The notes beneath the pieces were generated by a model. It was not told where the DNA came from and ran no database searches. It saw only the letters and a program-made list of their open reading frames with translations. A program made the translations under genes and the position numbers. Of a stretch of 64,000 nucleotides of DNA, positions 37,501-49,359 are shown in pieces; the stretch's first letter is position 1, and every line of letters starts with the position of its first letter. This stretch comes from Sclerotiophoma versabilis (taxonomy: Eukaryota; Ascomycota; Dothideomycetes; Pleosporales; Didymellaceae), in NCBI GenBank assembly GCA_012274445.1, contig JAAROD010000069.1, positions 1,054,001-1,118,000 on the forward strand. Reading direction: 5' to 3'.

Positions 37501-38950
37501 AGACTAACAGACCTAGTAAAAAGCTAGATTAGAAAAATAGAAAGTTCTAAGTAGCCTGCATACAAGACCCCTACTAAGTTAAACTTAATATTCTATAGTA
37601 GACTAAGTTCTACTATATTAATTTACTATAACCTGCTACAACTAACCTACTACTCTTATAATATAATAATTAAGTACTAGAGGTAGTTATTATATAAGAT
37701 AAAGACTAAGAGAAATACCTAGAATACCTTATTAAAAGTATTATTAACAAACGCGTATAGAATAATTAACTATAATATTAAGTTAAGTAGGTAGGCTATA
37801 AAGCTCTAACTTAAAAGCTAAAAGCTAATATTATTAATACTAAAGCCTATAGAAGTTAAACAGCTTATATAAGAGATATACAGCTACCTATAGAAAGACT
37901 AGCTAGAAACTAAAGAAAAAACCTTATCTATATTATAAATAGTAACTATATAGAAGAACTATATATACTACTAAGAGCCTACTTAGTATTACTAAAGTGT
38001 TTCTTCTTTATAGAGACTGTAATAGCCTATCTACTAGAATAACTAAAGGTACTAGAAGTGCTGTTAGTAGACTTAGAAGAAGTACCTATATAAGAGTTAG
38101 TAAAGTAGTAATAAGTACTACTATTACTCTACACGCAGTTAGAATAAGCTCTATTCTACTATCTAGTAATAGACACGCAGCTAAGAAAAGCTATAAATAT
38201 CTTCTTACCTTAGATAGCAGCAGTATAGTTATTAGTATAACTAGTAAGGTTAACAGCACTATAGAAGTAAATAATAAAGGCCTTAAGGTAGAAGAGGTAC
38301 TAGGTAAGCAGCTAATAAGTATAAATAGTTATATAAGTAATAATAGAAAAGTAATTATAGACTCTAGAACTAAAAACAGTATTATATAGAGACTAGTTAT
38401 AAAGGTAGAGAAAGTAGTTAGTAATATAATAGATATTAATCTATATAGAATATTAGTAAAGAAAAAGACTATAAAAAAGAAGAGTACTGTATAGAAGTAA
38501 ATATAAGAACCTAGTAGAGCTTATTAGTAATAGCCTTGTCTATAATATACTATATAGTATAGTGCTAGTAAAAGTTAGCAGGACCTTAAGAAATATTAAT
38601 ATTAGCTAGAATAACGCTTCTAGTAGTTATATAAGTAATAAACTAGTAAGTAATATTAATAAGGTAGTTAAAGGTAGTAGAGTAAGTGCTGTTTACAGAG
38701 CTACTAGTAGAACCTTAAAGATAGTTAAGGCTACTACCTAGCTAGCTACTAGGACCCTATATACTATAAGCAGAAGCAGATATAATAATATATAGAAGTA
38801 AAAGATTATTAAAAAGAAAGACTTCTAGAAAAGTATATAAAACCTATAGAATAATTAATAAGTTAAGTATAAGGTAAAGAAAGAAAAGAGCTTCTAGAGA
38901 GAGGTCTATATAGTTTATATAGAAGACTTAGACCTATATACCTCTGCTAA
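34537..38950 (+). pseudogene. pol remnant of family 2 Gypsy
   Basis: Plus-strand traces in order: reverse transcriptase from about 35050, with KGFIRAS and VDYRALN blocks and the YxDD box read as YLDNILIFT at 35400-35426; RNase H near 35800-36200; and an integrase trace to about 37750. Many TAG and TAA stops at former Trp and Gln codons. The 130-residue open frame at 37997-38389 lies in this remnant and is not a gene. Confidence 0.75.
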
Positions 38951-39284
38951 GACTATAAAGGTCTTAAATATAAAGTTAATAGACTAATAGTTACTATATA
39001 GAAGAGTAATTATAAGTTATAAGATAAGGTAATATAACTAATTAAGACTACTACTAGTACTAGAGCTGTATATAAATAGACTATAATTAGCTAGTGCTAT
39101 ATAAGTATAAGTAAAGAAGCATGTATATAATAAGATTATAGCTCTATAGTAAAACCTAGATTACCTAATTTAGACGCTGTGCCTTATTTTAAGAATAGTA
39201 GCCTATAGGTAACTATTTTACTATTATATTACTACTTTAAGTTTTACGTATAAGCAAATATATTAAAGTAAAGAAGAAAGGTAT

Positions 39285-39471
39285 TATAATAGGCTAAGCC
39301 CTAAGTATATAAGACTATACACTAAACCTATATATATAATTATAGAGTATAAGCTTAGTATATTACTATATCTTATATAAGGAGAGATAATTCTTCTTTC
39401 TTCTCTATCTTTCTACTTCTATAGTATAGGATAAATATATACTTATTAAAAGGCTACTTTAACTCTTTATA
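39285..39471 (+). repeat. Right LTR of family 2 Gypsy
   Basis: 187-base copy of 17803-17990, preceded by a purine-rich tract and followed by GATAG. Confidence 0.8.
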
Positions 39472-42400
39472 GATAGCTATTAGGTAATTATATATATATA
39501 ATTAGTTATTAATACCTTCTACTATAATCTATATTAGTAGTATTACTTTAACCTAAACTATAAGCTATATAAGAGTAGTAAGACTATCTATAGATTTAGT
39601 AATAAGAAGACTTTTTTAGGTAAGTGCTAAAAAAGTACTCTACTAAGTAATTTCTTAATACTATTAGAGACAGCTTACTAATTAGACTACTTATTAAGTT
39701 AAATAGAGTAGTATTATTAGCACTCTTAGACTTAGAAGTATAGGTAAACTATATATCCTAGATAGTAATATACTAAGTAGGTCTTATACTATATATAAAG
39801 AAATATACCTACTTACTCTTAGAAGCTAATAGAGAATTAATACTAGAAGAGCTATATATTATATATAAAGTAATAGCAGCCTTTCTAGAAATATAGAAGT
39901 ACTATAAGAATTTAACTCTAGACGTTTTTATAAAGGCTATATATAATATTATACTAGAACTTCTCTAGTTATAAAAGTATAATCTAGATATAAACTAGAT
40001 ATAGAAACAGCTTTTATTAAGATAATATAAATAGAGTACTAATATATTAAAGCCTATACAGTGTATATTGCAGCTAGTAGATAAGAAGAAGATTAAAAAT
40101 ATCTCTTTAATATATAAGATATACTAAGATAGAGTAGTTAAGTATATAGATAAAAAAAGCCCCCTTATAATAGTTAAGAAGAATAAGAGTATACCTTTTA
40201 GTATACTAGAAGTATATAGATAGTATACCTAAATATTTAAAGAAGAGTTATCTATAAAAGTACTACCTAAGTATTAGCTCTAGAATTATAAGATTAAACT
40301 TAAGAAAGAAAAAGAACTACTCTTTAGGCCTATATATTAGCTATCTAAGAAAGAGCTTAAGATACTATATAAGTATATTAAGAAGAACCTTATAAAAGAA
40401 TTTATTAGAAAATCTAAATCTCTAGTAGAATTCTCTATTCTATTTATACTAAAGAAAGATAGTAAGCTAAGGCTTTATAGTAACTACTTAAAGTTAAATA
40501 TTATTACTATTAAAAATTATTATCTACTAACATACTCTATAGGTAAGCTAATTAATCGGTAAGCTAATTACTTTTACTAAGCCTCTACTAAACTCTTTTC
40601 TATTATAGCCTAAAACACTATAAATTATTACTGTATAAGGCAAAACAAGCTATAATATTACTTAGATACCTCTTCTACCTTATTCTTATATATTTACGTA
40701 TTATATTCTATCTAGTTATACTATTTATAGTGTTGTTAGGATAGTTTACCCCCTTTAGCGCGTACCTACTTCTTTAGCTTCTTTCTATTACTACGCGCAC
40801 TAAACTTCTTTAGAGCTGCTAATTACTACCTATTTCTAACTATTAGAGTTTCTTTTTTTTAAGCCTACTGTTTTTTATATAATTTATCATATAGTAGCCT
40901 TATTTACTACCTAAAGCTTACTAATTTCCTATTAGGCTAAAACTAGCCTGTAGGATAAAATTACTCTCTTCTTTATATAGTGCTTAAGCGCGCTTAGAAT
41001 AGAATTAGGTAAGCTACTCTACTACTTCTTATACTTCTCTTAAATTAGAGTTAATTAAGACCTAAATTCTAGAGTATTACTAGAGGTTTATAACTGCTAG
41101 AGCTTACTATTAGTAGAGAGTAGTAGTAATAGAGTCTGTAGCTTTATATTAAGAGTTAAAATAACCTATTCTAGGTTAAAGAGAACTAATCTAGCACCTT
41201 AGAACCCTCTTTAGATATTACTAGAAGTAAAGACTATATTATAGGCTGCTTTAAAGTATAAGAGGAACTTAGTCTTTATAAGGTAGGTAATCTAGTTATA
41301 TATAAGTATTTTAGCTTAGCGCCTATATGCCTTCTTTAATAGGGTAAAATAACCTATATTAAGTAGCTATAAGAGGTGTAATAAGTAAGAAGGCATATAT
41401 ATAGTAATAATTATATTATTCTTATAGTATTACTAGAATTTAAGTAAGTTATAGCTCTTATAGCTATTAATAACTAGTAGTTAGTAGGTACTAACAGTAT
41501 ACTTCTTTATATACGTGTTAAAGTGCTCTAACTACTTAAAACTAAGCTTATTAGTAGTTTAGCTGTTACTAGAGACTCTAATAACCTAATTCTAGGGCAG
41601 GTCTTTCTCCTTATACTAGCTAGAGAGGTAGTAGTATACCTTAAAGATAATAAAGAGTAGAATAACCTATTCTTTTATATTAATACTCTATATAACTATT
41701 ATCTACTTCTAGTTACCTTACTAGACTATCTTTAGCCTTTTTTATCTTTCTAAAGCTATAATAACTACTTCTAGAGAGATCTAGCCTATTATAAAGCCTG
41801 TCTTATTAAAGTTATATATAGCTTTTTTTCTAGATACTATACTTAGCTTTAATATTAGCTACTAGGCTAAACTAGCTCTATATAACCTCTAAATTCTTAT
41901 AGAAGGCTTACTTATAGTTATACTTATAATTAAACTTTACTTTAAGCTCTAGTTAACACTTAACAAACGTACTAGGCTAATCTATACTAATAGGGCCTAA
42001 ATTATACTTAGCACGCAGAGAATTAGCTATAGCAGCTATATCTACTAGCTATAGGCTAAATTCTTACGCGTCTAGCTTAAGGATATATTTAATAATTACC
42101 TACTTATTATTATTATCTAGCTTTTATAAGTTTGCTATAGAATTAGTGTATAAAGGTTATTCTATATATTATATACTTAGTATACTCTAAGGCACCTTAT
42201 AGATAGCTATAGTGCGTTACTAAGTAAGATTTATATCTTATTTAAGAGCTTAAAGTATAAGCTATATTTAGGCTTCTCTTAACGTGTTAATATTAAGTTG
42301 TTTTTAAGGTATTAGTATATAGAGGTTACTTTAGTAGAGGCTTAGTAAAAGTAATTAGCTTACCTATTAATTAGCTTACCTATAGAGTATATTACCTAAT

Positions 42401-44830
42401 ATATCTAAACTATAGAATTAGCTATTAGAAGTAAAGTTCTTTACTATACTTAACTTATATAGAGTGTACAACCTTATACGTATAAAGAAAGATAAAGAAT
42501 AGAAAATAGTATTTAGAACCTATTATAGTTATTAGAAGTATATAGTTATACTATTTAGGCTATCTAATACACTAGCAGTATACTAGGTATTAATTAATAA
42601 TATACTGCAAGCATACCTAGATATTATAGTAGCAGTATACTTTAATAATATCCTAGTATATAGTAAGATACTAGAAGAATATAAGGTCTATGTTAGATAA
42701 GTATTAGAATACTTAGTAATAGCAAACCTTAGGCTAAAGCTAGAAAAGTATAAATAGTATAAGGAAGAAGTAGAGTTTCTTAGCTATATTATAGAAAGAT
42801 AGAGATTTAAATAAGTAAAAAGAAAATCTAGGTTATAAAGAATTAGCTAACACCTACTATAGTTAAGAGAATCTAGAAATTTCTTAGGTTTATTAACTTT
42901 AACTAAGAACTACTCTATAAAGGCCTTACTACTTATAAGACTTATATAGAATAATATACTCTTTAAGTAGAAATAAGTATAAAAGAATACTTTCTAATTA
43001 CTTAAGTAAGTATGTATAGAGCCTTTTATACTAATTATATTTAGAAGTAGTAAGCCTATATACTTAAAGATAGATACCTTAGATTTAGTATTAGAAGTAT
43101 ATATTACTTAAGAATAAAACAGTTAATAGCACCTAATTACCTACTATTTAAGAAAGTTTATAGTACTAGAAGAATAGTATAATATATATAATAAGAAGCT
43201 TATAGCTATTATTAATATACTATAATATTAGAGAGTATATATAGAAAGCTGCTTATAACTTACTATTTATATAGATTATAAAAACTTAGTTTACTTTACT
43301 ACTACTAAGGTTCTAAACTAATAATAAGTACGCTAGTTAGAAATACTTAGTTAGTATAAGTTTAAGATCCTATATACGCTAGAAAAAGAAAATAGCTAAG
43401 TAGACACGCTTAGCTAATACTATAACCTTATAGGTAAAAAAATAATTAATAAGTTTACTATTCTTAGAGTTAATAAGAATAGAATATATAGACTATTATA
43501 GTAGCTTAATTTAGTAATATAAGTTTAGTAGAAATAATATATTCTAGAGTAAGTACTAGAAGAACTTTAGAAGGAAGTTATTTTAAGATATTATAATAAT
43601 ATACTATATAGACACTCTTATATTACTTATACTATAGAACTTATTAAGTAATACTATAAGTTTACTAATATAAAGAATAAAGTTACTAAGTTTATTAGAA
43701 ACTGCGTACAGTACTAATAGAATAAATATAGTATATATACTAAGTATAGAAAAGTATAGTTAATAAAGATACCTATAGTACTATAGATAAATATTATAAT
43801 AGATTTTATTACGCAGCTACTACTCTCTAAGAACTCTATTATAGAATATACTTATAGCTTAATCTTTATTATAGTAGACTAGTTTACTAAGTATACTAAA
43901 AAGTTACTTTTTAGATACAGCTATACTATATAGTAGCTAGCTATAGTATTTATAAACTAGATTATTTATTACTATAGAATACCTAAATTAATTATTAGTA
44001 ATAGAGATAGGCTTTTTATATTAAATTATTAAACTAGACTACTTACTATATTAGGTACTAAGAAAAAGCTATTTACAGCCTATTATCTAAAAATAGATAG
44101 ATAGATAGAAAGAATAAAATAGACTATAGAGATATATCTATAGATCTATAGTAACTAGAAATAAGATAACTAGGTTTTACTATTACCTATAGTATAAATT
44201 ATATATAATAATAAGTTATTAGAAGTAATAGGTATAATAATATTCTTTATAAACTATAGAAAATACCTAAATCTTAAATCTCTTTACTTAATCTCTTAAT
44301 TACTCTATTTAAATAGAATTAGTAATAGCTTTAGTAGTTAGACTAAAGAAAGTATACTAGAAATTACTTAAAAATATTATATAAGCTTAGAAACAAGCTA
44401 TTTTATATATTAACTAGAAATAAAAAATAGCACCTTAGCTAAAAGAAGAGAATAAAGTCTATCTTCTTATTAAAAATCTTAGAATATAGAGAGTAATAAA
44501 AAAACTAGACAAGGTTAAAGTTAGACTATTTTTTATTTCTAAGTAAATTAGCCTAGTTAACTATTAACTAGAGCTACCTAAGGATGTAAAAATCTATTTA
44601 GTATTCTATCTTTTTATACTAGAACCTACTAACCTAAGAAAATTAATCTAGAAAGACTTCTACTACTAAGCTAATAGTAATAATAAGTAGAAAGTTTAAA
44701 AAATAATAACACATTAAAAAACTAAGAAAGGTACTTAATACCTAGTTAAGTAGTTAGACTACCTAAACTTAGAAAATACGTAGAAACTAGTAATAAACCT
44801 AATAAACTACTAACTGCTCCTATCTTAGTA
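39472..44830 (+). pseudogene. pol remnant of outermost Gypsy, split by a DNA transposon
   Basis: Strongly similar to 28240-31715. The reverse transcriptase part is interrupted at 40529 and resumes at 42393. RNase H, integrase and a chromodomain trace (about 44710-44810) follow. Frames are destroyed by transitions. Confidence 0.78.
40530..42392 (-). mobile_element. Fot1/pogo-type DNA transposon, complete but RIP-mutated
   Basis: 1863 bases with terminal inverted repeats of about 62 bases (40530-40591 and 42331-42392), nearly perfect and starting AYATACTCTATAGG. It is flanked by TA on both sides, the target duplication of the Tc1/mariner superfamily. The TIR holds a repeated GGTAAGCTAATTA box, probably the transposase binding sites. 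The minus strand carries a pogo/Fot1-like transposase remnant with DDE-region blocks but many stops. Size fits Fot1/Pot2-type elements. It sits inside the reverse transcriptase of the outermost Gypsy. Confidence 0.88.
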
Positions 44831-45406
44831 TTATTAAAAGAGAGAACGTTTAGATTACTTTCTAGAATAGACAGTATAAAAGTACTCTAATTAAGAGCTA
44901 GAGAGCTAGGTATTACACCTTTCTCTAGCTAATTAATATCTTAGTTAATACTCTTAATTGCTTTAAGCACCTTAAGATCTTTAATATACTATCTAGTCTT
45001 ATCTACCTATTATTTTTTCTAATACTATAATATTTTTCTTTATTTATAAATATAATCTTTCTTTATATATATAGCTAAAATAGCTAATAGAGTAGTAAAC
45101 TTAGCCTTATCTACCTCTACTTCTTATTATTCTAAGTAATTTAACTCTTAGTTAATTTACTTAAAGTTTAGAATTAGAACTTTATCTAGAACACACTTCT
45201 GCCTACTAATATAATAGTAATTTCTATTCTTCTTCTTTAATAATAATAGTTAGTACTCTAACCTCTTCTTTATATAATATTAATAAGATACTAATATAAG
45301 TTATCTAATATAATTAATATAATTACTAATAAAGTTAAAATATATAGTACTTCTAGAAACTATAGATTTAGTTTATAAGAATATTAAGGTTAGAAGAAGA
45401 GAATAG

Positions 45407-45911
45407 TATTATAAACCTTAAGAAGTAGTATAGTAGAATATAAGAGAAGAAAGAACTAATAATACTTAGAAATAACCTAATAGTCTTTAAGAAGGTTAGT
45501 AATATAGAAACTAATAATATACAACTCTATCTATTCTAATCTTATAGCAGAACGCTTTAATAGAATATATTATATATATTCTAAGAAATTCTATAATATT
45601 CTATAATAAACTAGGTTAGAATAATACTAGAATATTAGAACCTATATAGAATATTTATTAAGTATATAGTAAGTAGGAATATAACTCTTATAGTTTATAT
45701 TTAACCTTATTAATTAAGTTTGTCTTTAGAATCTTAACCTAACTCTTAAGCTAGATAGTCTACTCTATACTACTTATTATTACTTTCTATTATTATAGTG
45801 TTTTACTAGGTAATAACCTTAACTCTTATAGACTATTCTTTACTAGCGCTTATCTCTAAGAACTAATATAAATAGTGCTTATAAGCTTTACTTAAAAGTA
45901 TAACTTTAACA
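45407..45911 (+). repeat. Right LTR of outermost Gypsy (subtype B)
   Basis: 505 bases, matching 15428-15925, ending CTTTAACA, with a purine-rich tract just upstream. Confidence 0.83.
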
Positions 45912-46065
45912 GTTATCTCTATACTACTTATTATTACTCTTTATTATTATAGTATTTTACTAAGTAGTAATCTAACCTCTTATAGACTCTTCTATACTAG
46001 TACTTATTTCTAAGAATAAATATAAATAGTGCGTAAAAGCTTTACTTAAAATAATAACTTTAGTA
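45912..46065 (+). repeat. LTR fragment abutting the outermost Gypsy
   Basis: Repeats, with more divergence, the last 150 or so bases of the family 1 LTR (CTCTATACTACTTATTATTACTC onwards). It is a leftover of another copy, perhaps the insertion target or a tandem remnant, and explains why no clear target duplication is seen for the outer element. Confidence 0.6.
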
Positions 46066-46369
46066 CCTAACTAAGTAGTAGTAAAAGCTAAATTAAGTTT
46101 AGCTATAAATTTACTTTTCTTTTAATTTAAAATTTATATTAGACTTTTATATACTCTTACTAGTAAGTTTATATTATAAATAATACTTTAATACTTATAA
46201 GTAAATTATATCTATATTATATAGAGTATATTCTTATATAAGCTTATAATACTTAATATAATATAAAGTATAATATACTAGTAACACTACTAAGCTAGTA
46301 ACTTTCTCTTAGTATTACTAATACTATATATAAATAATAATATCTTAATAATATAAAGCTAACTTACTC
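46066..46369. other. AT-rich sequence, unassigned
   Basis: Very AT-rich, no reading frame, no repeat that I can match in the window. Confidence 0.35.
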
Positions 46370-48010
46370 TATTGAGAAGGTAGAATAGACCTTATACTCT
46401 AGGCGTATAAATTAGGTTAATTTAAAAGTATATATCTTACTACTCTAGTATATAATATTCTATATTAACAGCTCTCTAATTAGTAGAAAAGAATTTCCTT
46501 CTTACTATCTACTATGCCTAATAGCTAGAAACTTACTATATTAAAAGAGTAAATAATTATATAATATATTCTTAACCTTAATTTATATAGGTTTCCCCTC
46601 TAGCTTTATAAGGTAGTAGATATTATAAATAAACTATTAGAAATATATAGTAGAATACTTATTTATAAGAACTAGGCTAAGTAATTTATATTATATATAG
46701 AGAAGCTTAAAATAGCTTTTAATTAAGTAAAGAACGATTAGAGACCTCTATAGAAAGATCTAGAGGTTGTTAAAGTATAGTTTAAGCTTATATAAGAGAT
46801 AAAAGATAAGTATAGAGTTCTAGATAATAATATCTATAACTTTAATAAGACTAGCTTTTAGATAGGTATTATTAGCTTAATAAAGGTTATTATAGGCTTA
46901 GAAAGGTATATAAGGCTAAACCTTATCTAGCTAGGTAATTAGGAGTAGGTTATAGTTATCTAGAGTATCTACACTACTAGGTATATAACTCTATCTTTTA
47001 TTATCTATAAAGAGTATATCTATATCTCTGCCTAGTATAAGGAGACTAATATCCTATATAACTAGAAGCTTTCTGTCTCTAAGAATAGAAAGATAAATAA
47101 TATACTTAGTCTTAAATAGTTAAAGTATTTTAATACGTATATAAGAGCGTGTTAGAAGAGGTTATATAGGCTACTTATCTTAGACAGCTATAAGAGCTAC
47201 CTTAACTAGGAATTTAAGAACTACTACTAGAAGAACAGAATTCTTACTCTCTATATACCTCCTTACTTATTATATAACTTTAGCTACTTAATATAGTATA
47301 TTTCTTACTATTAAAACTAAAGTACTCTTAATATGTATAAGCCTTAGTATTCTAATATATCTTCTATATTAATAAAGAAGGCTTTCTTCTAGCCTTTAGA
47401 GATATATTTTTTAATATATTTATATATAAGAACTATAAAAAGGCCTTTAATATATTATAAATAGTCTCTATTAACGCGCAGGTAGTTCTTAGTTAGCTTA
47501 AAGTATAATTTTGTACCTCTCTACTAGTATCTCTACTAGAAACACTATAGTAATCTAAAACCTCTAGTAATACGTACAAATTTAGGTTGTAATTAAAGCT
47601 TATAAGTAAGTGCTTTGTATAGTTACTAATATCTACTTAGAAGAGATTCTTAAAGCTTATTAAAGAAGCTAAAGAGATACTATATAAAAATGTACTTATT
47701 AAGGGTTATATATAGAAGCTTAAAAAGTAATTAGTAGAGATAACTAAGTATAAGACTTAAAAAAGAAAGTAGATCTAGTATAGAGGTATAATAGAGTATA
47801 GTAAAGCAGTATTATTAGTAGCTAGAGGCGCAGCTACAGCTTATATAGTATTAAAGAAAGTGTATAGTAGTAGTAGTTAAGAAAGAGCCTAGCTAGGTTA
47901 ACAGTACTATAGTAACTATAGAAAGACTAGGTATAATACTTATATATACTAAAAAGATATAGAAGAAGATTCTATATCTAATATAAGTATGTTATACGTA
48001 GGTTCTATAG
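46370..48010 (+). mobile_element. Fot1-like DDE transposase remnant (second DNA transposon family)
   Basis: A plus-strand frame, broken by RIP-type stops, retains the order of pogo/Fot1 transposase motifs. These include an NFNKTSFxIG block near 46840-46865 (NMDETGF in active enzymes), a hydrophobic LILDSYKSYLN block near 47185-47215 (LDGHxSH in active enzymes) and a PPYLLYNF block near 47260 (PPHSSH-type in active enzymes). It differs from the two minus-strand pogo copies and is a separate family. Ends and inverted repeats were not identified, so the limits are those of the readable transposase. Confidence 0.6.
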
Positions 48011-49359
48011 AGAGTAGTAACTAATTACTTATCTTATTTATAGTATTAGTAATACTAAGGAAAAGTTACTAGCTTAGTAGTATTACTAGCTTAGTAGTGC
48101 TTTATATTAGCTTTTTATTAAAAAACTATATACTATATATACTATTAAAAGTAGAAAAGTATAATAGTACTTTTAAATATTAGTATACTAGTATATACTT
48201 AGACTAAGTAATATATATATAGTACTTCTAGAAATATACCTCTTTATATTTAAGTACCTAATTCTTTAGTAGTTTAGAATTTAATTTTAATAAACTAAGT
48301 ATAAAAGAGAAGTTCTATAACCTATACTTCTTATATATACTCTACTACTATATTCTATCTTAGGTTTTTAAGTTTAAGGTTTATATCTAAAAATAAAGTA
48401 AAAATTATATTAATAACTAATTTCTAAGAGATACTAAAGTATATAGTTATATATTACTAGAGTAGTATTATACTAGATTAAATAACTTATATAATAAGAA
48501 AACTCTATTTACTATTATACTTTATAGTATATAAAGTAATTTAGTTAAATTAGTAAATAGGTAAAGAAGTCTACTTAAATTATATTTTTTTTACTTTCTA
48601 ATTTAATATCTTAATAGTCTACTTTTATTAAACTTTACTATAAAGGAAAAGCTAAATCTAATATAAATATAATTTATAAAGGTATTAAGTTAGTAGATAA
48701 GTTACTAGGTATATTACTTATAATATAGAATACCTCTACTTAGTTTATTTTATAATATATAATAGTACTTACTTAAAATTAAAACTATTAGATACTTATA
48801 TATATTATCTAAAGTACTTTAAAGCTATACTAGAATAGATATTATAATAGCTTTTATATTAAAATTTAGAATTTAGCTCTTTTAGTACTACTTTACTCTT
48901 TTAATATACTATAGAATCTTACTTATAAAATATAATACTCTCTAGATATATAGCTATATATCTATTCTTAGAACCTTTTAGATAACCTAGCTATATATTA
49001 AGTTTATAAAAAAATCTAGTAAACCTTTATAATTTTAATTAAGATTTACTAATAAGCTATATTTAATACTAAGGCTAGAGCTTAGAAAGTTAAAAAGCTA
49101 ATTAGAAATATAGTATATTATCTATGTCTTTATTATTTCTAATCTATTAAGACTTCTTAAGCTATTATAGCCTAGATTATAAACTTTTTCTTATATAATT
49201 AGGTACTTTTGTTATATATTAATTTACTTACCTCTATTCTATATAAGGTATAATTATTAGTAACTGTAATTACTATTAAGTAATATTTAAGTTTTAACTC
49301 TTAATACGTAGCATCTCTTATATTATAGCTTTAAATCTACATGTATACAAAATTACTTT
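48011..49359. other. AT-rich sequence between Fot1 relic and ABC gene
   Basis: About 1.35 kb of extremely AT-rich DNA without frames, inverted ends or matches seen elsewhere in the window; presumably a heavily mutated repeat. It runs up to the stop codon of the transporter gene. Confidence 0.4.

Larger units (their letters stand above)
17803..39471 (+). mobile_element. Ty3/Gypsy retrotransposon, family 2, inserted in the outermost Gypsy
   Basis: Direct LTRs at 17803-17990 and 39285-39471 (TGTAA..TTACA type ends after allowing for C-to-T change) are flanked by GATAA and GATAG, a five-base target duplication with one difference. The host sequence on both sides joins up as in the related pol copy at about 28195-28240, which proves insertion into the outermost element. 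After removing the Gypsy at 18351-32787 and the solo LTR, about 6.7 kb remain: gag (17991-18350 plus 32788-34027) and pol (34537 to about 38900). A purine-rich tract just before 39285 confirms the orientation. Confidence 0.85.
15428..45911 (+). mobile_element. Ty3/Gypsy retrotransposon, family 1 subtype B (outermost element)
   Basis: Direct LTRs at 15428-15925 and 45407-45911 (TGTTA..TAACA ends, partly RIP-mutated) enclose a gag-pol body broken by later insertions. Removing the Gypsy at 17803-39471 and the DNA transposon at 40530-42392 leaves about 6.95 kb, close to the 7.0 kb net length of the related element at 18351. Gag remnants follow the left LTR (about 15960-17800) and include a zinc-knuckle trace near 16800-16860. 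Pol resumes at 39472, with reverse transcriptase, RNase H, integrase and a C-terminal chromodomain trace near 44710-44810, marking it as a chromovirus. A purine-rich tract precedes the right LTR. All frames are full of stops, so it is dead. No clean target duplication was found at its ends. Confidence 0.85.

Noticed and set aside
37997..38389. 130-residue open frame in the AT-rich island
   Set aside because: Low-complexity Ser/Ile/Lys/Arg composition inside the family 2 Gypsy remnant, no domain signal; chance frame in mutated DNA.
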